A stretch of DNA of 64,000 nt from an uncultured Photobacterium sp. (GTDB lineage: Bacteria; Pseudomonadota; Gammaproteobacteria; Enterobacterales; Vibrionaceae), in contig NZ_CANMZV010000001.1 of assembly GCF_947502415.1 (NCBI RefSeq), forward strand, positions 434,001 to 498,000. Direction: 5' to 3'. How positions within the stretch are numbered: the stretch's first letter is position 1; each line of letters opens with the position of its first letter. The notes under the pieces are model-generated. The model did no database searches, was not told the origin of the DNA, and saw only the letters and a list, made by a program, of their open reading frames with translations. Made by a program: the position numbers and the translations under genes. This document shows positions 36,461 to 46,557 of this stretch, in pieces.

Positions 36461-39400
36461 ATGACATTATTTAGCGATAAACCACAGACGAATAAACCAA
36501 AGAAGCCAAGGCTAAGGCTGACCAATACGCTTACTTTGGTGATTTTAACGCTCACATCTCTATGGGCGTTGTGGCTGGTTGCGCCCAGTAAAGACATGTT
36601 AACCAAACTGATTGAACGTTCAACTTCACCGGAGGTCTCACTAGCATTTCTTCATGAAATGTACATCAGGGAGCCTGAGAACAGAGAAATCATCCAGCAA
36701 ATCATCAATAACTACCAGCAACTTGGTGAACTTGATGACGCACTGGAACTAACAGCCAACATACTCACTAAAGAAGATGGAACCAAAGACTGGGCAGCCT
36801 TTGACGTCTATCTTAGCTTACTGCTTGAAAAAGCTTACCAAGAAAAAACGGATAGCAAGACAAGCGCAAACAGAGAACTACGACACTTAATTAAATCGAT
36901 CCAATATATTCCTGAAGCCGATTTAGCTCGTAAATATGCAGATGCTGCAATTTCGCTTTCAATGACGGAAAAAGGGTTCGAGCTGTTAATCCCACACTTA
37001 CACAGCGGAGAAACAAGTTACAACGAGTTAATCAAATTAGCACTGCAAAGTTCAGATTATGAGAATTCACTAAAGCTGCAGTTTGATGCTTTCAGGGAAT
37101 TTGAAAACCTCGATGAAGCCCAGAAGTTACTAAACCTATTCGTCACATCTGATTCCCCGCAACTGAGTAAGCAATTTATTAACGCGTATAAAGGAAAAAT
37201 AAGCTTAGATCCTGACTATCTCAAACTAACAATTGACCACTCCAAATTGATAGGCAACCCTAATGTCGCTTTACGACAATCACAAAAACTACTGGATATT
37301 GAGCCAACCGATAAATTACGTGCAAGTACTGCCGAGCTTGCTCTAAATAATGGCAATATTCACATGGCTGTGTCTCTGTTAAACCAAATAGTGCAAAACA
37401 GCGACTCGCCTTCTGCGATAACCAGACTACACGACCTCTATCGCTGGCAAGGTGATATCGAGAATGCATTAACCCTTAGTCATAAACTCTTGGCTTATCA
37501 CCCAACAGACCATCAACTTCGTGCGGGTATTGAAGAATCACGGGCACTAGGTGATATCTATTTCGAGAGTGTGTTTTTTGAGCGCCTTGTAAACAGAAAC
37601 CAAATCAAACGTTCGGAATATACCAACTGGTTAAATGCACTTGAAAAAGCTCAAGGAACCGACCGTGCCCTCTCAAGCGTAAAACGCCTTGCAGCAATGC
37701 GCCCACAAGAGACAGAACTTATTAACCATCAGGCTCGCCTATATGAATACAAAGGAAACTACAATGAAGTCATAAAGCAATGGCAACAGCTTACTCGCCT
37801 TCGTGAACCAACAACTAGTGAGGCACTACGTTTTTCAGATGCCTATATAAGAACTTTTCAGCCCAAACTGGCATTAGCTGCTTTAACTACACCATCAAAA
37901 TGGCGCGATGCTGATGAAGATTATCTCGAAGCCGTATTATCACTCGCTTGGGAAACGAGTAATCGAGAGATTGCCAAACAGGCTCAACATCAATTGATGG
38001 AAACCAATAGCGACAATATCGACTTATACCGATATTTACGTATCAATGCCCCTCTTTCTCGTAAAAACATTGACGATTTAATTACGCTATATCATCGCCA
38101 AGGTAACCAAGACGCCTTCCTCGCAGCATTAAGGGCTACTGAAAAACAAGATGACTCTTCACTTTTTTATGAATTGCTTCATCTGGCAAGTTCCGACAAT
38201 AAGCTGAGTAACATAACTGACATATTGCTCTACCGCGCTCAGGAAGCAATCGCAAACCATAAACCTGACAAAGCCTTAGCTCTTTATCAACAAGCTCTCA
38301 AGCAGTCACCGCAAAATGCATCTGTCATCAATGGTATTCTCTGGCTGACAATCAACACAGATAACCATCAAGAAACCGCAAAAACGTATAACCACTACAA
38401 AACAGAGTTACGTGGTAACGAAAGCTTATGGCTTGTTTTTGCCACCGCAGCCCAGCAATTAGGCAGAAATCAGGAAGCTGAAGCCTGGTATCAACAACTA
38501 TTACTTAATAACAGACAAACAGATGTTGCCGTTATCCTCAACTATGCAAGCTTACTAGATATTCAAAGCCAGTATGACAAGGCATTCAAGCTACGCCGAT
38601 ATGCCGCTAACCAACTTGTCGATGAATTACTAAAGCTAAAAGATGGCGATATCTCCTATCGCTCATTGGTAAATATATTTGCTGGAGAGCAATTTGCAGA
38701 AAGGCTTGCCGCTCAAGCTGCATTAGAAGCTCCAAGCCATAGCCGCACAGAAGAGTTTTTCCAGTATTTCCTTGCTAATAACCAAGCCGATAATGTTCTG
38801 TTTTGGCACAGGAGAACAGCGCTTAAGACCTACAAACTTCCAGGCTGGCAACAACTATCTATCGCAATTCAACAACAAGACCGCGCCACTATGGAAGAGT
38901 TGCTGGTAAACAGCCTGAATCTACCCGTAGCGGACAAAAACCGAGCGCTTCAATTAATCGGTCAACACCAGAAAGCATGGCAACATGGCCAGAATAATTT
39001 GGGAAATCAGGCCGATCAAATAGCTGAAAATCAATTACTGAAAATCCATGTCAACCAGCACCCAAATAAAAATCACAGCATTCGCTCTCAGGTCAATCAC
39101 AACAGCCAATGGGACATTACCCGATTCAGCCTTGATTACTATTCACCGCACAAACACGGCAATTGGCGCCTGGGGACAGACTTCCAGTCCGCTGGCACAC
39201 CGGAGCAGTTACAAGGAAACGATATCACCAGCGAAACTCGCCTGCGTGGCCAATACCAATATCAACAACTTGATGCCTCATGGAAAGTTGGCTTTGATGT
39301 TGCCGAAGGCCTTGGTGATCAACGTCTCGGTTTGACTGCAAGTTATGAAGCGCCTGTCGATAATTACTGGAATGCTGCGGTCAATCTTGGGATTAATAGT

Positions 39401-39991
39401 CATATAGAGGCGAGCCAGCTCATGGCTATTGCTGGTCAAACGAACAAGCTAGGGCTTTCTCTTGGTTATCAACCTACCGCACGCGAGTCAATCGCACTAC
39501 AACTGAACTGGCACGATCTTTCAACCCGATTTAATGATGAGATCGGTCAAGGCTGGGATTTCAACATCCGAGTAGCTGAACAATTTTTCTTCGCTGATCC
39601 GGCTTGGCAAATCTATGGTTCCCTTAGCATGCAAAAAGTCGATTTAAGCGATAAGCCACTAAACAGCGTTAACACATGGCATCAAGGGCAAACCAAGCTA
39701 ACCAGTCGTGATTTCATCGAAGATGAATATCAACGTTTAGCATTGGGCCAACGGGTATGGCATGGCGAACCCGGCATTCCCGGCGCTACTGTCCCGTCTC
39801 CACGGTATTGGATTGATAGTTCATTGGGTTACAACGTTACCAACAGTCAGCTAGATATGACCTTAAGCTCTGGACTCGGCTGGCGTGTGGTTGGCAATGA
39901 TGAGCTTTTCTTATCTGTAGACTGGCAAAGCCAAGACAGAAATGGCGATCAGTCTCTCAAACTTTCAATGGGTTATTACTACAGCTTCTAA
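36461..39991 (+). CDS. pelB: Pel outer-membrane export protein PelB (TPR plus beta-barrel)
   Basis: PelB is the outer-membrane secretin-like barrel with a long periplasmic TPR scaffold that binds PelA and guides the polymer out. The 1176-residue product has an N-terminal membrane anchor (about residues 22-41, LTLVILTLTSLWALWL), a long helical TPR region, and a C-terminal region from about residue 860 with alternating aromatic strands ending in MGYYYSF, typical of a barrel with a terminal Phe. This layout and size match P. aeruginosa PelB (1193). The Shine-Dalgarno is weak and far (AAGG near 36440). Confidence 0.92.
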   Translation: MTLFSDKPQTNKPKKPRLRLTNTLTLVILTLTSLWALWLVAPSKDMLTKLIERSTSPEVSLAFLHEMYIREPENREIIQQIINNYQQLGELDDALELTANILTKEDGTKDWAAFDVYLSLLLEKAYQEKTDSKTSANRELRHLIKSIQYIPEADLARKYADAAISLSMTEKGFELLIPHLHSGETSYNELIKLALQSSDYENSLKLQFDAFREFENLDEAQKLLNLFVTSDSPQLSKQFINAYKGKISLDPDYLKLTIDHSKLIGNPNVALRQSQKLLDIEPTDKLRASTAELALNNGNIHMAVSLLNQIVQNSDSPSAITRLHDLYRWQGDIENALTLSHKLLAYHPTDHQLRAGIEESRALGDIYFESVFFERLVNRNQIKRSEYTNWLNALEKAQGTDRALSSVKRLAAMRPQETELINHQARLYEYKGNYNEVIKQWQQLTRLREPTTSEALRFSDAYIRTFQPKLALAALTTPSKWRDADEDYLEAVLSLAWETSNREIAKQAQHQLMETNSDNIDLYRYLRINAPLSRKNIDDLITLYHRQGNQDAFLAALRATEKQDDSSLFYELLHLASSDNKLSNITDILLYRAQEAIANHKPDKALALYQQALKQSPQNASVINGILWLTINTDNHQETAKTYNHYKTELRGNESLWLVFATAAQQLGRNQEAEAWYQQLLLNNRQTDVAVILNYASLLDIQSQYDKAFKLRRYAANQLVDELLKLKDGDISYRSLVNIFAGEQFAERLAAQAALEAPSHSRTEEFFQYFLANNQADNVLFWHRRTALKTYKLPGWQQLSIAIQQQDRATMEELLVNSLNLPVADKNRALQLIGQHQKAWQHGQNNLGNQADQIAENQLLKIHVNQHPNKNHSIRSQVNHNSQWDITRFSLDYYSPHKHGNWRLGTDFQSAGTPEQLQGNDITSETRLRGQYQYQQLDASWKVGFDVAEGLGDQRLGLTASYEAPVDNYWNAAVNLGINSHIEASQLMAIAGQTNKLGLSLGYQPTARESIALQLNWHDLSTRFNDEIGQGWDFNIRVAEQFFFADPAWQIYGSLSMQKVDLSDKPLNSVNTWHQGQTKLTSRDFIEDEYQRLALGQRVWHGEPGIPGATVPSPRYWIDSSLGYNVTNSQLDMTLSSGLGWRVVGNDELFLSVDWQSQDRNGDQSLKLSMGYYYSF

Positions 39992-39999
39992 GGAAAAAC

Positions 40000-40521
40000 A
40001 TGATGAAACGGACACTATTGATCGCAACTTCATTGGCACTCAGCGCCTGCTCCAGCTATCAGGTGCCTGAAAGCCCTGCCTTTAAGGCTGATAGCAACTG
40101 GGCTGTTATGCCAATGGTTAACAATTCCAACACCCCACTTGCATCAGAGAAAGCAGAACAAATTCTTAATGCACAACTCTATGCTAAAGGCATTAATGCT
40201 CTGATGTACCCTGCCAGCCAGTCCAATGATCTCGCAAGTATTTTAGATACCATGGAAAAACGGCGTGCAGCACAAACCTGGCTGGCCTCCCAACCTGTCG
40301 ACTACATCATTACCGGCTCTGTTGAAGAATGGCATTATAAAAGTGGCCTCGACGGTGAACCTGCCGTAGGCATAACCCTAGAAGTAAAATCAGCCAAAAG
40401 TAAAACCACCTACTGGCGTGCCACAGGAACTCGTGGAGGATGGGGAAGAGAAAGTGTCAGCGGTACCGGCCATATCGTTATTGAAGAATTACTGGAAGGC
40501 CTGAACATCGAACAAAAATAA
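40000..40521 (+). CDS. pelC: Pel lipoprotein PelC
   Basis: PelC is an outer-membrane lipoprotein that forms a dodecameric ring under the PelB barrel. The 173-residue product has a lipoprotein signal with lipobox LSAC, Cys17 being the acylated residue, followed by a soluble alpha/beta domain (WAVMPMVNNSNTPLASEKAEQILNAQLYAKG, DYIITGSVEEWHYKSGLDGEPAVGITLEV). The size matches known PelC. AAGGA lies just before the tandem ATGs at 40000 and 40003; it is 9 bases after the pelB stop. Confidence 0.92.
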   Translation: MMKRTLLIATSLALSACSSYQVPESPAFKADSNWAVMPMVNNSNTPLASEKAEQILNAQLYAKGINALMYPASQSNDLASILDTMEKRRAAQTWLASQPVDYIITGSVEEWHYKSGLDGEPAVGITLEVKSAKSKTTYWRATGTRGGWGRESVSGTGHIVIEELLEGLNIEQK

Positions 40522-40549
40522 TGAAATAAGCCCCACTAAAAGGTCACCA

Positions 40550-41893
40550 ATGAACAAATTATGGCACCGGTTTCTTATCGGTTTTAAACAGGAAGGCTTC
40601 GCCTGGCTGGAAACGACCGTTGTTTCGGTCATATCTATCTATGTCTGGGCACAATCGGATTTTCTCACCCCGACATTGGACCAACATAAGTTCTTCTGGC
40701 CTATGTTTGGACCTCTGCTCATTGCTCTTAGATATGGATTTGCCAAAGGTATTATTTGCTCCCTGCTAATGAATGCCGGTTTAGCCAGTATTATGAATAT
40801 CACAGGTCATCTCGAATATTTCCCTTTCTCGATAGCCGTTGGAACAGTATTGGCAACAATGATTACAGGAGAATTTCACGACTACTGGCGCAATATTAAT
40901 CAAAAACACATTCTTGATCATCAGTATATGAATCAGAGGCTTGACAGCTTTACCCAACACTACCATTTACTAAAAGTTTCACACGATCAGCTGGAGCAAC
41001 GCACAGCGGGCCAAACTGTCAGCCTTCGCGCCAGTATTAATGAACTCCAGAAAATTGCCAGCCAATATGGTGAGCATCGACTCGATCAGCTCGGCCTGCC
41101 GCTACTCAACCTGCTTGCAAATATTGGTGGTCTTGAAGTAGCCGGTATCTATAGAGTCATTGATGGAAAAGTGGATGATCAAGCACAAGCTATATTGGGA
41201 GATCACCACCAGATGATTCCTGACGACCCAATGCTGCTCGACATGCTGAAGTGCGGAAAACTATTGTCTCCAGCAAAGCTGGGCGAGAACATGACCCATA
41301 AATCCCGTTACCAATTATGTATCCCATTACTGGATACACAAAAAAGACTACAAGCTATTGTTCTTGCCGAAAGCACGAAGTTCTATATGTTAACCCCTGC
41401 CAACATTGCTTTACTGTCGCTGGTGGCAAATCATGCCGCCGATTTACTTAGCGATGCTATCGTCGCTCCCGTACTTCAACGCCATCAAAATAACTTATTC
41501 TTGCGTTATCTGGATCGGGCTGAATATAACAAACGTCATTACGGTGCCAATACAGCACTGGTAGCCTGCATTGACATCCAAGGGGATCACAAGGACATCC
41601 TGGATTCAATAATCAACTATCGCCGTGGTGCGGATGTGTACTGGAGTTGCCAAACTAATCAAGGGCAACCCGCCCTAACGGTATTACTTCCTCTGACCAC
41701 TACTTACGATGCCCAGCAATACGTAACACGGCTACGTGAAATATTAAAGAGCCATCTTCACGAGAAACATAATGACATCGACATCCTCGGCCCATTTTCA
41801 CTAGATCAGGATAACAAACAAATTAAATCTCTAATGAACGAATTAGGAGCCTTTGATGAAGACCTGGCTATGTATTCAGACGATAGCTTTTGA
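40550..41893 (+). CDS. pelD: c-di-GMP receptor PelD
   Basis: PelD is the inner-membrane receptor that switches Pel synthesis on when bound to c-di-GMP. The 447-residue product has about four membrane segments (residues 20-110), a GAF domain (about 160-300) and a degenerate GGDEF domain. The active-site GGDEF is replaced (SCQTN region), while the inhibitory-site RxxD is kept as R359-G-A-D362, the residues that bind c-di-GMP in P. aeruginosa PelD. It should therefore sense but not make c-di-GMP. The end overlaps pelE by 38 bases. Confidence 0.92.
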   Translation: MNKLWHRFLIGFKQEGFAWLETTVVSVISIYVWAQSDFLTPTLDQHKFFWPMFGPLLIALRYGFAKGIICSLLMNAGLASIMNITGHLEYFPFSIAVGTVLATMITGEFHDYWRNINQKHILDHQYMNQRLDSFTQHYHLLKVSHDQLEQRTAGQTVSLRASINELQKIASQYGEHRLDQLGLPLLNLLANIGGLEVAGIYRVIDGKVDDQAQAILGDHHQMIPDDPMLLDMLKCGKLLSPAKLGENMTHKSRYQLCIPLLDTQKRLQAIVLAESTKFYMLTPANIALLSLVANHAADLLSDAIVAPVLQRHQNNLFLRYLDRAEYNKRHYGANTALVACIDIQGDHKDILDSIINYRRGADVYWSCQTNQGQPALTVLLPLTTTYDAQQYVTRLREILKSHLHEKHNDIDILGPFSLDQDNKQIKSLMNELGAFDEDLAMYSDDSF

Positions 41894-42824
41894 AGGTATT
41901 AGCTTCTATGTCGTCTTTGATTCCGAAATGACTACTGCCATGTGGCTCACCTTCTTCGCGTCACATGCTATCGCCTGTGCCAGCTTTGCTGCATTAAGCT
42001 GGTTATTGCTGCCTAACAAATTCAAATTTCCACTGTTTGGCTCTGCGTCATTTTTATTTTTGATTAACTTCCTGCTGCCACTCTTTGGCATTATCGGCAC
42101 TGCTTGTTCATTATTGATTGCACTCCATCTGCCAAGAAAACAAAGCCCGGTTACATGGCAAGAATGCGAAGAAGCACCATTACCGCAAAACCCCGGGGAA
42201 CTTCTGGATGTACAATTCGGTACCGGAGCCCTCCGCGATATCCTGCTCTACAATAATGACCCGGACAGGCGACTTCTTGCCGTTGGTGCTATCCGCCATT
42301 TACCCCGTCAGCAAGCGGTTCCCTTATTGCAGTTAGCTCTAAAAGATCTTTCTGATGACGTGCGACTCCTCGCCTATGCTTCATTAGAAGGCGTTGAAGC
42401 TCAAATCAACGAGTCCATCGTACTTTTTAAAAAGCAGCTAGAGCACAAAAGACACCCAGGCAAAGCCTTCGACATCGCTCAGCAATACTGGGAGCTTTGT
42501 TATTTAGGTATCGCTGAAGGAATTATAAAGAAACACTACCTTGAACAAGCTGAGCACTACCTTAAATTAGCCAATAATATAGAAAACCGGGCCTCTTGTA
42601 ATTTATTGCTAGGCCGAGTAATGCTAGAACAGAAAAGAGCCGCAGAAGCCATGATTTATCTGACTGAAGCTCTAAATGGCGGGTTGTTGGTAAAACAAGT
42701 AGCACCTTATTTGGCCGAAGCCGCCTACATCACAAAGGACTATCAAAAAGCAAGGTATTACATTTCATTCTTTCCCAAACAAAAAGGCGAGCAATTAAGC
42801 CAAATTAAGGAGTATTGGTCATGA
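41856..42824 (+). CDS. pelE: Pel inner-membrane protein PelE
   Basis: PelE is an inner-membrane protein with a TPR domain that interacts with the PelD/F/G complex. The 322-residue product has two N-terminal hydrophobic stretches (residues 30-55 and 65-90), then a HEAT/TPR-like helical part (LLAVGAIRHLPRQQAVPLLQLALKDLSDDVRLLAYASLEGVE, then EQAEHYLKLANNIENRASCNLLLGRVMLEQKRAAEAMIYL). The ATG at 41856 has AGGAG at 6-base spacing and lies inside the pelD end. The stop overlaps pelF (ATGA). Confidence 0.88.
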   Translation: MKTWLCIQTIAFEGISFYVVFDSEMTTAMWLTFFASHAIACASFAALSWLLLPNKFKFPLFGSASFLFLINFLLPLFGIIGTACSLLIALHLPRKQSPVTWQECEEAPLPQNPGELLDVQFGTGALRDILLYNNDPDRRLLAVGAIRHLPRQQAVPLLQLALKDLSDDVRLLAYASLEGVEAQINESIVLFKKQLEHKRHPGKAFDIAQQYWELCYLGIAEGIIKKHYLEQAEHYLKLANNIENRASCNLLLGRVMLEQKRAAEAMIYLTEALNGGLLVKQVAPYLAEAAYITKDYQKARYYISFFPKQKGEQLSQIKEYWS

Positions 42825-44335
42825 CCAAAGATGTCGATATTTGTCTTTTGCTCGAAGGTACATATCCATATGTTCGAGGCGGTGTATCCAGCTGGGTACA
42901 TCAGATTATCAGTGGGCTCCCCGAATTTACCTTCCATTTAATCTTCCTTGGAGGCCATCCTGATTTTTATAGTGGCCCTCGTTATGAATTTCCCGATAAT
43001 GTTGTAGGGTTCGAGGTTCATTACTTACTATCTAGTCAAGAAAAAATCAAACCTAAACCCCGTTCCGGCAAAACCAATCAATTTCAGGTTTGGAGCCGAT
43101 TCCTTTCATATTTTACAAAAGAAAAAACACCAATCCCCAATGAATTATTAATAACAACAGCAAACCTGTTAGGAAAAGATAGCCAGCTCAGTTTAGCTGA
43201 TTTTCTTTACAGCCGGGCATCATGGGATGTGCTAACAAATCAGTATCTCGAATCTGCCGAAAACCAGTCTTTTGTCGATTACTTTTGGACTTACCGTAAT
43301 ATTTTTCAGCCTCTTTTTATTCTATCCCAGATTTCACAGAATCTTCCCAAAGCTAAGGTGTTTCACAGCATCTCGACAGGTTATGCTGGATTCCTGGGTT
43401 CCCTGTGCCGACAACAAACCCACCAGCCATACCTGCTTACTGAGCATGGTATTTACACTAAAGAGAGAAAAATAGATCTGGCACAGGCTAACTGGATCAA
43501 AGATCGACACAACCTTATCGATATCAGTATGCATAAAGATATGGATATGACACGAAAAACCTGGATTCGCTTCTTTGAACAACTGGGTTTATCCGCCTAT
43601 CACCAGGCAGACAGGATTGTTGCACTGTTTGAAGGTAACAGACAGCGCCAACATATTGATGGTGCACCAGAAGATAAAACCAAGGTAATCGTCAACGGCA
43701 TTAACACCCAACGTTTCCATGAAGCATACAAACAAAGGCCAGACTCCCCACCTATGGTTGTCGGCTTGGTAGGCCGAGTTGTTCCAATCAAAGACATTAA
43801 AACCTTCATCCGAACTATTCGCGGAGCTATGGAAGAGATACCGACACTCGAGGGCTGGATTATCGGCCCCAAAGAGGAAGACCCAGATTATGTCCATGAA
43901 TGCGAACTGCTGATTGAAAGTCTGGGACTAGACAACAACATCAAAATGGTAGGAAGCCAGAATGTCGCTAAAATGTTACCAAAACTTGGCATTATGATGC
44001 TCACATCAATCAGTGAAGCCCAGCCACTGGTACTGCTTGAAGCTATGGCAGCGGGTATCCCTTGTATTGCAACTGAAGTAGGTGCTTGTCGAGAAATCAT
44101 TGATGGTGCCGCCGGTGAAGATGCCGCAATTGGCTCGGCTGGTGAAATCATTCCTATTGCCAGTCCAATTGATGGTGCCCAAGCGATTGCAAAAATACTG
44201 AGTGACAAAAACACCTGGCTCAAAATCGGAGATATAGGGAAAGCCCGTGTCACCCGTTTCTACGACGAAAGCTTGATGTACGATGCTTACCGACGTTTAT
44301 ATAAGGAGGCTATTCATGGCTGGCATAGGGTTTGA
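42821..44335 (+). CDS. pelF: Pel glycosyltransferase PelF
   Basis: PelF is the cytoplasmic GT4-family enzyme that polymerises the Pel polymer from UDP-sugars. The 504-residue product begins MTKDVDICLLLEGTYPYVRGGVSSWVHQII, the PelF/GT4 donor-independent loop, and ends with the GT-B donor-binding block SISEAQPLVLLEAMAAGIPCIATEVGACREII. VVGLVGRVVPIKDIKTFIRTI is the usual inter-domain block. AAGGAG lies 8 bases upstream. It overlaps pelE by 4 bases and pelG by 20 bases. Confidence 0.95.
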   Translation: MTKDVDICLLLEGTYPYVRGGVSSWVHQIISGLPEFTFHLIFLGGHPDFYSGPRYEFPDNVVGFEVHYLLSSQEKIKPKPRSGKTNQFQVWSRFLSYFTKEKTPIPNELLITTANLLGKDSQLSLADFLYSRASWDVLTNQYLESAENQSFVDYFWTYRNIFQPLFILSQISQNLPKAKVFHSISTGYAGFLGSLCRQQTHQPYLLTEHGIYTKERKIDLAQANWIKDRHNLIDISMHKDMDMTRKTWIRFFEQLGLSAYHQADRIVALFEGNRQRQHIDGAPEDKTKVIVNGINTQRFHEAYKQRPDSPPMVVGLVGRVVPIKDIKTFIRTIRGAMEEIPTLEGWIIGPKEEDPDYVHECELLIESLGLDNNIKMVGSQNVAKMLPKLGIMMLTSISEAQPLVLLEAMAAGIPCIATEVGACREIIDGAAGEDAAIGSAGEIIPIASPIDGAQAIAKILSDKNTWLKIGDIGKARVTRFYDESLMYDAYRRLYKEAIHGWHRV

Positions 44336-45689
44336 GTTGAGAAAAATACTCAAAAAAAAATCACTTTTTTCCATAGTAGAAGCCTACGGACTGGCAGGAC
44401 TGATCAGTTCTGGCCCATGGGTACTCTCTATTCTGGCATTGCTAGTCATCGGTATACTTAGCCTCGGGGTTATTTTTCCTAATGACGTTATCATCCAGTT
44501 TCTGGTTATTGTGACCTATCTAATGGCCGGCTCTTTGATCATTAGCGGCCTCTTCCAGCTTTTACTGACACGATTTATATCAGATTTGATTTTTTCCCGA
44601 CATGAGCACCAAATTGTTCCCAACCTTCTTGGTTCCATGCTGGTTACCAGCCTTATTGCGGGAATCATTGGGGGAGGCATACTGGCAATGTCGCCAGAAA
44701 TTGAACCCGCCGTCAGAATTACGATTTTCACCTCGTTTATACTGCTCTGTAATCAATGGCTGATTATCATTTTTCTTAGTGGTATGAAGGAGTATTACCG
44801 TATCTTTTTCACCATGGTAATCAGCTACAGCATGATGATCTTTTTAAGTTTGGTTCTTCCACCTTTCGGTTTATTAGGCTTAATGCTGATATTCTGTATC
44901 AGCCAGGCATTACTGACATTCGCTTTTCTCTACCATGTTATCCGAGATTTTCCTGCAGAACGCCTTATTTCATTCGACTTCCTTAGCCGCAAAAAAACTT
45001 TTTTCTCCCTCATTCTTTGCGGCTTACTCTATAACCTCGGAGTCTGGTTAGATAAATTCGTTTTCTGGTTTCGTGAAGAAACCTCCCATCAAGTTATAGC
45101 ACTTTTCCGTGCGTCATACATTTATGACCTTCCTATATTCATTGCTTATCTGGCAATTGTACCTGGCATGGCGGTTTTTATGCTGCGTATGGAAACCGAC
45201 TTCGCTGATGCCTGCCTCAAATTCTATGATGCAGTGCGGGAAGGCGCGACGCTCGATTCCATCTACTTGCTTAAAGACAAAATGGTACTTGCCTGCCGGC
45301 AAAGTATTTATGAAATTTTCAAAGTTCAAGGGATGACCCTGGCACTATTACTACTGTGGGCTGAAGATATTCTGTTGGCACTGGATATAGATCTCGCCTA
45401 TCTGCACCTACTACACGTAGATTTAGTCGGCGTTAGCCTGCAAGTACTGGTAATGGCAATTCTTAACGTCATGTATTACTTAGATAAGCGGTACGCAGCC
45501 CTTATCCTCACCGCGTTGATGGCAGCCAGTAACTATTTCCTGGCGCACTACAGCATAGATTTAGGCCCGGTTTATTATGGCTATGGCTTCGCGATAACTA
45601 TGCTGCTCACAACAATCGCTGGGCTTATTCTATTAGACAGGCAGTTTGAGGATTTGGAATACCAGACATTTATGCTGCAAAAATCATGA
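44316..45689 (+). CDS. pelG: Pel inner-membrane transporter PelG
   Basis: PelG is a Wzx-like inner-membrane protein thought to pass the Pel polymer across the membrane. The 457-residue product begins MAGIGFELRKILKKKSLFSIVEAYGLAGLISSGPWVLSI, nearly the PelG signature, and has about 12 membrane segments. AAGGAGG lies directly upstream of ATG 44316; the longer frame to 44283 is rejected. It is the last gene of the pel operon; no clear terminator follows before the convergent slipin gene. Confidence 0.94.
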   Translation: MAGIGFELRKILKKKSLFSIVEAYGLAGLISSGPWVLSILALLVIGILSLGVIFPNDVIIQFLVIVTYLMAGSLIISGLFQLLLTRFISDLIFSRHEHQIVPNLLGSMLVTSLIAGIIGGGILAMSPEIEPAVRITIFTSFILLCNQWLIIIFLSGMKEYYRIFFTMVISYSMMIFLSLVLPPFGLLGLMLIFCISQALLTFAFLYHVIRDFPAERLISFDFLSRKKTFFSLILCGLLYNLGVWLDKFVFWFREETSHQVIALFRASYIYDLPIFIAYLAIVPGMAVFMLRMETDFADACLKFYDAVREGATLDSIYLLKDKMVLACRQSIYEIFKVQGMTLALLLLWAEDILLALDIDLAYLHLLHVDLVGVSLQVLVMAILNVMYYLDKRYAALILTALMAASNYFLAHYSIDLGPVYYGYGFAITMLLTTIAGLILLDRQFEDLEYQTFMLQKS

Positions 45690-45780
45690 GGAAATTCAGC
45701 TTACTTTGCCGGCAACCATTCATGGATTAATCAATATGTTGTATTAGCCAATACATGGTCGCCAGCAAAATTATTGATCG

Positions 45781-46554
45781 TTAACCGCCTTTTTCTTCTT
45801 TAGGCGAAACAAATGCAGCAGACAGCTTATCAACCATATCTATTGGCATAGGGAAAACGATTGTCGTTGTCCTGTCATTCGAAATTTCAGTCAGTGTTTG
45901 CATATAACGAAGCTGAACAGCATTCGGCGCCTTGTTCAAAACTTTCGCCGCCTCCTGAAGCTTCGCTGATGCTTCAAGCTCACCGGTTGCATGTATCACC
46001 TTCGCACGACGTGAACGCTCGGCTTCAGCCTGGCGAGCTAATGCTCGTACCATACTGTCATCAAGATCAACATGTTTTATTTCGACATTAGAAATCTTGA
46101 TCCCCCAGTTATCAGTGTGCTGATCCAGAATAACCTGCAAGTCTTTATTGAGCTCTTCCCTTGCAGACAACAATTCATCCAGCTCATGCTGGCCAAGAAC
46201 AGATCTCAATGTCGTTTGGGACAACTGACTCGTCGCCTCTAGGTAATTTTCTACGTTATTGATCGCCATTTTAGGGTCAACAACCCGGAAATAAACCACT
46301 GCGTTAACCCGCACTGACACGTTATCCCGGGTGATCAAATCCTGTGTCGGCACATCCAAAACAATGGTACGTAAATCTACCCGTACCATTTGCTGGATGA
46401 TTGGAACGATGATGATCAAGCCTGGTCCTTTTACCTGATAAAAACGCCCCAGCAAGAACACCACTCCACGTTCATATTCGCGTAACACTTTAAACATGCT
46501 GATGATTAAAACCAACACCAGCACGATTATCGTTGCAAATGAATAAGTAACCAT
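45781..46554 (-). CDS. slipin (stomatin/prohibitin-like membrane protein)
   Basis: The 257-residue SPFH protein has an N-terminal membrane hairpin ([19 protein letters not shown]) and the slipin blocks [61 protein letters not shown] and the C-terminal helix with [26 protein letters not shown]. It likely forms membrane rings or microdomains. It follows the NfeD gene by 3 bases; slipin/NfeD pairs are a conserved unit in which the NfeD protease can cut the slipin tail. Confidence 0.93.
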   Translation of the reverse strand: MVTYSFATIIVLVLVLIISMFKVLREYERGVVFLLGRFYQVKGPGLIIIVPIIQQMVRVDLRTIVLDVPTQDLITRDNVSVRVNAVVYFRVVDPKMAINNVENYLEATSQLSQTTLRSVLGQHELDELLSAREELNKDLQVILDQHTDNWGIKISNVEIKHVDLDDSMVRALARQAEAERSRRAKVIHATGELEASAKLQEAAKVLNKAPNAVQLRYMQTLTEISNDRTTTIVFPMPIDMVDKLSAAFVSPKEEKGG

Positions 46555-46557
46555 AAA

